Shown here in pieces: positions 1-4,490 of a stretch of DNA of 6,067 nt. The DNA lies in assembly GCA_902482615.1 (NCBI GenBank), contig CABTAA010000108.1:1-6067 (forward strand), given 5' to 3'. Under the pieces are notes generated by a model. The model worked only from the letters and a program-made list of their open reading frames with translations. It did no database searches and was not told where the DNA came from. The stretch is from an uncultured Collinsella sp. (lineage in GTDB: Bacteria > Actinomycetota > Coriobacteriia > Coriobacteriales > Coriobacteriaceae). The position numbers and the translations under genes are program-made. How positions within the stretch are numbered: position 1 is the first letter of the stretch; each line of letters begins with the position of its first letter.

Positions 1-640
1 CGTCGCCGGACTTGGCGGGGCGGGGAACTGACTCGCCCGTGAGTGCGGCGGTGTCGAGCTGGGTTTCGCCTTCGACGATGACGCCGTCGATAGGCACGCG
101 CTCACCGGGCTTGACCACGATCACGGTGCCGACGGCGATGTCATCGGGGAAGACCTGCTCGAGTGTGCCGTCGGGCTGCTCGACGTTAGCGTAGTCGGGC
201 GCGATGTCCATCATGGCACTGATCGACTTGCGGCTCTTGCCCACGGCGTACGCCTGAAACAGCTCGCCGACCTGGTAGAACAGCATGGCGGCGCCTTCGT
301 CCATGTGGGGGTCGGTGTCGGGGAAGAGCACCATGGCAAACGCGCCGATGGTCGCGACGGCCATGAGGAAGCTCTCGTCGAAGGCCTTGCCGCGGCGGAT
401 GTTATTGAATGCCTTTTGCAGTACGTCGTAGCCGGCAATCAAAAACGGCACGAGGAACAGCACAAAGCTGGCGTAGATGTCGCCCGGGGTGCCGAATGCG
501 GCAGTGAGGGTGCCGAGCTCATCGAGGGCGTACACCACGGCAAAAATGCCCAGCGCTACCAGGATGCGGTTGCGCTTATGCTCGAGTGACTCTTTTTTCC
601 TGCGCTTCTTCTTTTTCTTCTTGGGGTCGGCGGTGGCCAT
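1..640 (-). CDS. Heavy-metal translocating P1B-type ATPase (Zn/Cd/Pb-like), N-terminal 213 residues; C-terminus beyond window edge
   Basis: This is the N-terminal part of a membrane pump that exports metal ions using ATP. The visible part runs from an ATG at 640 with a good ribosome binding site (GGGAGGA, 649-655, 8 nt away) to the left window edge with no stop. Residues 7-16 are a run of Lys/Arg. Hydrophobic segments follow at about 26-40, 55-71, 91-106 and 116-132. Residues 140-213 are the start of the actuator domain, including the TGES phosphatase motif at 201-204, with KPGERVPIDG at 177-186 before it. The CPx membrane motif, the DKTGT phosphorylation site and the ATP-binding domain would lie outside the window, so the exact metal is not shown. 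There is no HMA domain at the N-terminus; a separate HMA protein is encoded 100 bp upstream. The zinc/cadmium assignment rests on general sequence style and on the SmtB-like regulator in the same cluster. P1B ATPase identity is strong; metal specificity is inferred. Confidence 0.9.
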   Translation of the reverse strand, partial: MATADPKKKKKKRRKKESLEHKRNRILVALGIFAVVYALDELGTLTAAFGTPGDIYASFVLFLVPFLIAGYDVLQKAFNNIRRGKAFDESFLMAVATIGAFAMVLFPDTDPHMDEGAAMLFYQVGELFQAYAVGKSRKSISAMMDIAPDYANVEQPDGTLEQVFPDDIAVGTVIVVKPGERVPIDGVIVEGETQLDTAALTGESVPRPAKSGD

Positions 641-663
641 GATTCGTATCCTCCCATTTGAAT

Positions 664-683
664 GTATGAACACTCGCTCATAT
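664..683 (-). promoter_or_regulatory. Operator site 3 (ArsR/SmtB-like), inside the cluster before the ATPase gene
   Basis: On the plus strand this reads GTATGAACACTCGCTCATAT, matching operator 1 at 17 of 20 positions. Over the longer 24-bp stretches 665-688 and 1403-1426 the two sites agree at 22 positions. It lies 24 bp upstream of the ATPase start and 8 bp before its Shine-Dalgarno sequence. I could not find a convincing -35/-10 pair for the ATPase, so this may control a weak internal promoter or act as a roadblock to read-through. Confidence 0.75.
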
Positions 684-696
684 AATTTCGCGAGCA

Positions 697-719
697 AAGG
701 CCGCGGCAGCCGCGGCCTT
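697..719 (-). other. Strong GC-rich hairpin between the HMA gene and the ATPase gene
   Basis: A perfect 10-bp inverted repeat (AAGGCCGCGG / CCGCGGCCTT) with a 3-nt loop lies 22 bp after the HMA stop codon. Neither strand has a T-run after it, so it is not a standard intrinsic terminator. It could be an attenuator, an RNA-processing or mRNA-stabilising element, or a weak terminator separating the HMA gene from the pump gene. Confidence 0.7.
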
Positions 720-740
720 GCGGGTTGTCGTAAACCTGGG

Positions 741-959
741 CTAGAGAATGATCTCGCAGTCCGGCTCGGCGTCGGCGGTGAACTCCACAACGCGGTCGAG
801 GACCTCGTCGAACTCGGCGTCATCGGCCTCGAGCGTCAGCTTCTGGGTCATAAAGTTGACGGACACGGATTTGACGCCCTCGAGCTTGGCCAGCTCGTCC
901 TGAAGCTCGCGCGCACAGTTGGCGCAATCGATCTCATCGAGCTTGTACTGCTTTTTCAT
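741..959 (-). CDS. Stand-alone HMA-domain metal-binding protein (metallochaperone-like)
   Basis: This 72-residue cytosolic protein consists almost entirely of one heavy-metal-associated domain. The metal-binding loop is DCANCA (residues 11-16), giving the CxxC pair of the family at C12 and C15. A helix (AREL..ELAKLEGV) and a strand (VKSVSVNFMTQKLTLEAD) follow in the usual beta-alpha-beta order. The acidic C-terminus ends PDCEIIL and adds a third Cys. The canonical GMTCxxC lead-in is replaced by EIDCANC. The start ATG has AAAGGAA (966-972) 6 nt upstream. It lies 62 bp after the arsR-family gene and 100 bp before the metal ATPase, on the same strand, so it probably delivers metal to, or regulates, the pump whose own N-terminus lacks this domain. 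A CopZ-like copper chaperone is an alternative, but the SmtB-like regulator favours zinc or cadmium. Confidence 0.88.
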   Translation of the reverse strand: MKKQYKLDEIDCANCARELQDELAKLEGVKSVSVNFMTQKLTLEADDAEFDEVLDRVVEFTADAEPDCEIIL

Positions 960-1021
960 GGTGGGTTCCTTTCCCGTTTTTGCGGCTTGGGTGCAGGCCG
1001 CGCTGGTACCGTGGTTGGTTG

Positions 1022-1387
1022 CTATTCGCAGATATGGCTCATGCCCTGGTTGAGCATGGTGTAGACGTGGTCGTCGGCGAGCGAGTATAGGATATTGCGC
1101 CCGTCGCGCCGGAATTTAACCAGGTGCGACTGCTTGAGTGTGCGCAGCTGGTGCGACACCGCGGACTGCGAGGTTTCGGTCGCTTCGGCGATGTCTGCCA
1201 CGCAGAGCTCGCGGCCCATGAGGGCGTAAAGGATCTTGATGCGCGTGGTGTCGCTGAAGACCTTGAACAGGTCGGCGAGGTCGTAGAGAAGCTCCTCGTC
1301 GGGAAGGTCCTCGGGCGAGCAGGTGGTCGGGATCGCGGGTTCGGTGGCCTCGATGTCGAGTTTCGTTTCATCAACGCGGATGCTCAT
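1022..1387 (-). CDS. ArsR/SmtB-family metal-sensing transcriptional repressor
   Basis: This 121-residue winged-helix repressor is predicted to leave DNA on metal binding. The core begins at about residue 33 (LLYDLADLFKVFSDTTRIKIL). The recognition helix region is TSQSAVSHQLRTL (72-84) and the wing is FRRDGRNILYSL (92-103). The alpha-5 zinc site of SmtB/CzrA is complete by pattern: D105, H107, then ten residues to H118, then E121. ELCVAD (60-65) carries one Cys (C62), and C23 lies in the N-terminal arm, the arrangement of Cys residues known in SmtB. The CadC-type ELCVCD second Cys is absent. These features favour a zinc sensor (possibly also Co or Cd) over an arsenic sensor. The start ATG has AAAGGA (1395-1400) 7 nt upstream. 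It is the first gene of the cluster, and operator-like sites overlap its promoter and leader, so it probably represses itself and the downstream efflux genes. Confidence 0.93.
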   Translation of the reverse strand: MSIRVDETKLDIEATEPAIPTTCSPEDLPDEELLYDLADLFKVFSDTTRIKILYALMGRELCVADIAEATETSQSAVSHQLRTLKQSHLVKFRRDGRNILYSLADDHVYTMLNQGMSHICE

Positions 1388-1401
1388 TGCAATATCCTTT
1401 C

Positions 1402-1421
1402 ATATGAACATGCGCTCATAT
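1402..1421 (-). promoter_or_regulatory. Operator site 1 (ArsR/SmtB-like), in the leader of the arsR-family gene
   Basis: On the plus strand this reads ATATGAACATGCGCTCATAT, an imperfect palindrome with TGAAC/GCTCA half-sites resembling the TGAACA...TGTTCA cores known for SmtB/CzrA operators. It differs from operator 2 (reverse-complemented) at only one of 20 positions. It lies just downstream of the predicted transcription start and directly next to the Shine-Dalgarno sequence. Confidence 0.8.
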
Positions 1422-1433
1422 AATTTACTTTTG

Positions 1434-1461
1434 ATTATATGAGTGCATGTTCATATGTCAA
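1434..1461 (-). promoter_or_regulatory. Consensus sigma-70-type promoter of the metal-resistance operon
   Basis: Read on the minus strand, TTGACA (1456-1461) and TATAAT (1434-1439) are separated by 16 bp. Both hexamers match the consensus exactly. Transcription would start near 1427 and run into the arsR-family gene at 1387. Operator 2 fills the spacer, so repressor bound there would block RNA polymerase. Confidence 0.85.
1437..1456 (-). promoter_or_regulatory. Operator site 2 (ArsR/SmtB-like), in the promoter spacer
   Basis: On the plus strand this reads ATATGAGTGCATGTTCATAT. It occupies the space between the -35 and -10 boxes and overlaps both. With operator 1 it forms a larger inverted arrangement, with centres 35 bp apart, so two repressor dimers could bind. 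Confidence 0.82.
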
Positions 1462-1543
1462 TGACGTTCAGGTAATTCGTTGTACAAAATGATGGGGAAT
1501 AGTGGACGAGATCCCGGACTGAGCGTTTTTTGATAGTCGATGC

Positions 1544-1588
1544 CAAGGTGGGTACCCTCGTGCCGTGCAAAAAATGGAGTATTCTGCA
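1544..1588 (+). repeat. 45-bp inverted repeat, left arm
   Basis: Matches the reverse complement of 1753-1797 at 37 of 45 positions without gaps. The outermost 15 bp (1544-1558, CAAGGTGGGTACCCT) are identical, and mismatches occur only further inside. It contains the 8-bp palindrome GGGTACCC. No short target-site duplication was found outside the arms. It is either one end of a small MITE-like element or one copy of an interspersed intergenic repeat. Confidence 0.8.
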
Positions 1589-1752
1589 ACTATAGGGGTC
1601 CGCTAATTTATTGCAGGTCATATAATGCAGTTCAAGAGTTATCTTAGGGTGTTAATCCGATGAGTTCTTCCTCAAATGTTGCCTAACGCTCTCACGCATG
1701 AGTGATTTCGCTTCACATTTGGATCCACTCGAGGGTGATAGACACCCGACCC

Positions 1753-1797
1753 TGCTGAATACTCGCAATTTTGCACGTCGCTAGGGTACCCACCTTG
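1753..1797 (-). repeat. 45-bp inverted repeat, right arm
   Basis: Partner of the arm at 1544-1588. Its outer end (AGGGTACCCACCTTG, 1783-1797) is identical in reverse complement. It ends 9 bp short of the stop codon of the neighbouring nuclease-like gene, so a transcript reading through that gene could form a long stem with the left arm, with a 164-nt loop. Confidence 0.8.
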
Positions 1798-1806
1798 TTA
1801 GCCGGC

Positions 1807-2997
1807 CTAGTCTCCGGCCCCGAAGACCCTGCCCTCGGGCGCGAGGCTGCTTGTTTGGGCAAATGATGGGCTGTCGGATTCGACAGTCTGCATGTCATCG
1901 ATTGCCGGAACTTCATTAATTGTCGGGTCATCCAGCGTGATGCCTTCGAGCGTTGCTTTTTCGAGGTCGATTCGTTGACGCTCTTCGGAATCCTGGCGAA
2001 GCTGCTTCTGAATTCGCTTTTTCTCTTCTATAAACCTTCTGAGCACAAACTGTCTCAGGTCCTCTTGCATGATTTGAAAGTCTTTTGGCAAACGCGAGGG
2101 GCGTACGCCCTCTTTCCGCTGGATTGCTTCCATGACCCTAACAAAAGAGCTGGCATGCATAAAGGAATAACGGCTGACGGTGATGATTCCGTACCCCATG
2201 GACGCAAGTGCATTCTTGCGCTCCTCATCGATGGCGCGGTCTTCTTCCGCGTCATGATAAAAACCGTTGTATTCAATGTCTGTGCGAGATTTCTTTAGAT
2301 ACGCATCCATAAAGAACTTTTTGCGTCTCGTGAGATTCTTTGCGGCAGTGGTGACCTGCACCTCGTAATCGGTCTCAATTCCCTTAATACCAAGCCCTCC
2401 TTCGCTTTTGGGCAGCGTTAACATCATGACAAAGGCTGTTTCCATAGGAGACCGGCATCCGTCGCGCACACATTGGATCGCCTTTCGGGCAAGGGCCAGA
2501 CCGTCGCATCTGGTAATGGAATTAAAGAACTGCTTTAACCTCTCGGTCGAGGTGAGCGCGAAACGCTCGGTATAGGAGGTGGAAGAGTCGGTTCCAAGGG
2601 AATAAGCGCCGCACAGTTCAAAGTAGTACTCCACTAGTTCGCGAAAAGAAAGATAGGTGGCGGCCTGAAGTGCGCAAAGCTCAACGCCAACAATGAAGAT
2701 GCCATCTTCAAGCTCTATAAAGCGTGAGTTCGAGAATCGTTTTGAAGAAACGTGGCATTGACAGTTCATTGCATGGCGCGCATTCCTGCGATCAAACACC
2801 ATCACCTCGAGGGAATCATTCGCGTCGAGGGAAACATCATGTTTGGTGAGCCATTCTGCGGCTGCGTCAAGGAGCGTTCCGGTGGGACATGATCCGTAAA
2901 TCGCGGCAGGGTTACAGGACTCGATGCCTTTCGCAGACACCGAATGCGCGGCCTGGTAGACCGCTTTTGCAGTGGTATGTGACAATACGATACTCAT
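1807..2997 (-). CDS. Hypothetical protein with a putative PD-(D/E)XK-like (DUF559/AbiEi-type) nuclease core
   Basis: This 396-residue protein is of unproven function. Residues 183-215 (SPMETAFVMMLTLP then GGLGIKG) and 231-280 resemble the C-terminal fold of DUF559/Vsr-like and AbiEi-type proteins: D231, then E242-Y-N244-G with H248, then D253 and the helix with R260 and L264, and the strand GYGIITVS (268-275). In that family the pattern is Asp, Glu-x-(Asp/Lys), so Asn at 244 is a possible change at the catalytic core. The N-terminal 180 residues have no domain I recognise. Residues about 310-350 are highly charged and probably coiled coil, followed by an acidic tail. No transmembrane segment or signal peptide is seen. 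The start ATG at 2997 has no Shine-Dalgarno sequence nearby, so the gene may be leaderless or weakly translated. Base composition is visibly lower in GC than in the flanking genes, suggesting acquisition by transfer. A role in phage defence or as an orphan accessory regulator is possible but not shown. Confidence 0.72.
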   Translation of the reverse strand: MSIVLSHTTAKAVYQAAHSVSAKGIESCNPAAIYGSCPTGTLLDAAAEWLTKHDVSLDANDSLEVMVFDRRNARHAMNCQCHVSSKRFSNSRFIELEDGIFIVGVELCALQAATYLSFRELVEYYFELCGAYSLGTDSSTSYTERFALTSTERLKQFFNSITRCDGLALARKAIQCVRDGCRSPMETAFVMMLTLPKSEGGLGIKGIETDYEVQVTTAAKNLTRRKKFFMDAYLKKSRTDIEYNGFYHDAEEDRAIDEERKNALASMGYGIITVSRYSFMHASSFVRVMEAIQRKEGVRPSRLPKDFQIMQEDLRQFVLRRFIEEKKRIQKQLRQDSEERQRIDLEKATLEGITLDDPTINEVPAIDDMQTVESDSPSFAQTSSLAPEGRVFGAGD

Positions 2998-3063
2998 GGT
3001 ATATATCGTGTCAGCTAATGCCGTGTTGATGGCGCTGAGTGAAAAAGTCGTTTTAGAGGTCTA

Positions 3064-3088
3064 ACCAAATGCTGACCAAAAGCTTGAC
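3064..3088. repeat. Short direct repeat (ACCAAAWGCT core), 11-bp period
   Basis: ACCAAATGCTGAC (3064-3076) is followed by ACCAAAAGCTTGAC (3075-3088), an 11-bp spacing close to one helical turn. It lies about 70 bp upstream of the nuclease-like gene on the opposite reading direction. It could be a regulator binding site, but two short AT-rich copies may also arise by chance. Confidence 0.4.
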
Positions 3089-3282
3089 GCAATTATGGGT
3101 TGGTATGCCCTAAATAAAAGTTTTCGCAGCTTGGCTATAGCATAGAAATACTCAATTGCTGCACATTTGATATCGATGCATCGCCATCCGACAACGAATT
3201 ACGTGTCGGGAATTGGCCGAAATCGTTCAAAATGAGGGTTCAGAATTTGTGATGGCAGATCTATCTGTGGAACGTAGGGCGG

Positions 3283-3299
3283 CCCCGCTGCGGGGTTTT
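3283..3299 (+). terminator. Possible intrinsic terminator (plus strand) with no visible plus-strand gene
   Basis: CCCCG, CTG loop, CGGGG is followed by TTTT on the plus strand. A larger stem, GCGGCC (3280-3285) with GGCCGC (3309-3314), competes with it. On the minus strand, where the exonuclease gene ends at 3350, the hairpin has no T-run. It may still help end exonuclease transcripts, but the T-run orientation fits plus-strand transcription better. Confidence 0.35.
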
Positions 3300-3349
3300 C
3301 CGCTGCGAGGCCGCTCGTGATCTACCCCCGGGGTTTGTCGCAGGCGTTT

Positions 3350-4318
3350 CTACTTGGCAAACAGGTTCTTGAGGTTGAACTCGGCTTGGACGGTGCGGAG
3401 CATGAGGTCGGTGTCGTCGAGGCCCAGATGCTGCTCGTTGGCGTCGGCGGCGAGGGTTCCACGGCGGCGCGCCCAGTTCTCGAGCGCGGCGGGGGCGGAT
3501 TCGCGGGGGAGCGAGCGGACGTCGGCATCCAGGCTGCGGCAGATCTGGCGCGAGTCGATGACGATGATCTTGCCGGCGCGGCGTGCCTCGGCGTAACCGT
3601 CCAGGTGGATCTTGAACCAACTGTCCTCAAAGGCGGCGTTGTGCGCCATGTACGGGTACTTCTTCATAAGCTTGAGCAGCTGCTTCTGCAGTTCCTTGTT
3701 CTCGCGGAACGGCTTTTTGCCGTCGATGTCGTCCCAGGTGATGTGGTGGATATTCGACAACGGCACATCCTCGCCGCGGTAGATGTCGGGCAGACCGCAG
3801 TAGTGCGCCTCGGCGTCGTGCGGGACGGCGTCGCTGGTGAGCTCCATGATTTCCCAACCCGCATTGATGATATAACCGCGCTCGGGTGCACGGCCGGTGG
3901 TCTCGATGTCGATACCGAGCACGGTGCCCTGGATGGGCTTGCGGGCGTAGGCCACGCCGAGCGCGTCGCGGTCGCCGCGGATCTCGCGCATAACGGACGC
4001 GGCGGTGCGCTTTTGCATCTTGCCGATGGCGGCGCAGGTGTCGGCATCGGACAGGCCGCGCGAAAGCGTCGCGGGCGTCACGTTGCGCAGGCGTGCCTCG
4101 CCAATCTGGTCGCACAGGTCGCGGTTGCGGTCGGCCAGGTCGCGCACGGTGGCAAAGTCGAAGCCGGGGTCGACCTCGGCGGTAAAGTACTCGGTCTCGA
4201 GCACCTTGAGGGCCTCTTCGCCCTTCTGGCGCTCGGACTCCATGGCGCCGTGATCGCCATAGATAAACATGGGAATAAACGGCTGACGCTCGTATTCGAG
4301 TGCTTGTGAAACGTTCAT
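3350..4318 (-). CDS. DnaQ-like DEDDh-family 3'-5' exonuclease
   Basis: This 322-residue protein has a C-terminal exonuclease domain of the DnaQ/RNase T fold, which removes nucleotides from 3' ends of DNA or RNA. Exo I is GIDIETTG (135-142, with D137 and E139). NIHHITWDDI (189-198) matches the family's conserved strand after Exo I. Exo II is HNAAFEDSWF (226-235), where the usual HNAxFD has Glu at the Asp position (E231) and Asp at the next residue (D232). Exo III is HLGLDD (297-302), giving the H-x4-D of the DEDDh group (H297, D302). Residues 1-130 are mostly helical and acidic with no domain I recognise; they may bind a partner or substrate. The ATG at 4318 has AAGGAG (4326-4331) 7 nt upstream. 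It stands alone, divergent from the exporter gene. Whether it proofreads, repairs, or processes RNA cannot be told from sequence. Confidence 0.87.
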   Translation of the reverse strand: MNVSQALEYERQPFIPMFIYGDHGAMESERQKGEEALKVLETEYFTAEVDPGFDFATVRDLADRNRDLCDQIGEARLRNVTPATLSRGLSDADTCAAIGKMQKRTAASVMREIRGDRDALGVAYARKPIQGTVLGIDIETTGRAPERGYIINAGWEIMELTSDAVPHDAEAHYCGLPDIYRGEDVPLSNIHHITWDDIDGKKPFRENKELQKQLLKLMKKYPYMAHNAAFEDSWFKIHLDGYAEARRAGKIIVIDSRQICRSLDADVRSLPRESAPAALENWARRRGTLAADANEQHLGLDDTDLMLRTVQAEFNLKNLFAK

Positions 4319-4400
4319 ATAACTGCTCCTTGGATGGGCCGCGTCGTGCGGCTCAGGGTCATTAAGATGTGGCGAGATGATAGTTTACCATGGGCAACTA

Positions 4401-4428
4401 TTGGCATCGCGCCTAGGACAACTACAAT
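4401..4428 (+). promoter_or_regulatory. Putative promoter of the metal-exporter-like gene
   Basis: TTGGCA (4401-4406), 16 bp, TACAAT (4423-4428) on the plus strand. Transcription would start near 4435 and reach the start codon at 4491. The -10 box sits inside the first copy of a direct repeat (4414-4428), so a regulator binding the repeat could control it. Confidence 0.6.
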
Positions 4429-4458
4429 ACCCTAGTTGACCGCTAGGACTTTTACAAT
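4413..4458 (+). promoter_or_regulatory. Repeat cluster in the exporter promoter, possible regulator site
   Basis: TAGGACAACTACAAT (4414-4428) and TAGGACTTTTACAAT (4444-4458) match at 12 of 15 positions and start 30 bp apart, about three helical turns. Between them CAACTA (4419-4424) and TAGTTG (4434-4439) form an inverted repeat, flanked by CTAG on both sides. This looks like an operator overlapping the -10 box, but I do not recognise the regulator. Confidence 0.5.
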
Positions 4459-4490
4459 GCTGCCGAAAGACACGAAAGGTTCCATCCGTC

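Larger units (their letters stand above)
1462..1806. other. Non-coding accessory region, lower GC
   Basis: No credible gene is present; reading frames here are only about ten codons long. The stretch holds the two arms of a 254-bp inverted-repeat block (1544-1797), and between them a small hairpin GGGTG/CACCC at 1733-1747. The remaining bases (1462-1543, and 1589-1732 between the arms) show nothing I can name. Confidence 0.6.
2998..3349. other. Non-coding region upstream of the nuclease-like gene
   Basis: No gene was found in 352 bp. The region is AT-richer than the neighbouring exonuclease and contains an 11-bp-period direct repeat (3064-3088), the 10-bp palindrome CGATGCATCG (3174-3183), the inverted repeat CCGACA/TGTCGG (3188-3209), and GC-rich hairpins at 3280-3314. 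I could not identify a confident promoter for the minus-strand gene starting at 2997. Confidence 0.55.

Noticed and set aside
477..1064. Plus-strand open frame of 195 codons across the start of the ATPase, the HMA gene and the end of the arsR-family gene
   Set aside because: It overlaps three genes with clear domains on the other strand and spans their regulatory DNA.
1397..1424. Plus-strand promoter with TATAAT at 1419-1424
   Set aside because: The matching -35 (CTTTCA) is weak and no plus-strand gene follows; the TATAAT-like bases come from the operator sequence itself.
1544..1797. Retron or CRISPR structure
   Set aside because: There is one pair of inverted arms, no array of repeats, and no reverse transcriptase gene in the window.
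3188..3209. CCGACA/TGTCGG inverted repeat as a terminator
   Set aside because: A 6-bp stem with a 10-nt loop and no T-run on either side; it may be an operator or chance.
3317..4309. Long plus-strand open frame of 330 codons antisense to the exonuclease
   Set aside because: It has no recognisable domain and its composition is that of a GC-rich shadow frame; the minus-strand frame carries all three exonuclease motifs and a good ribosome binding site.
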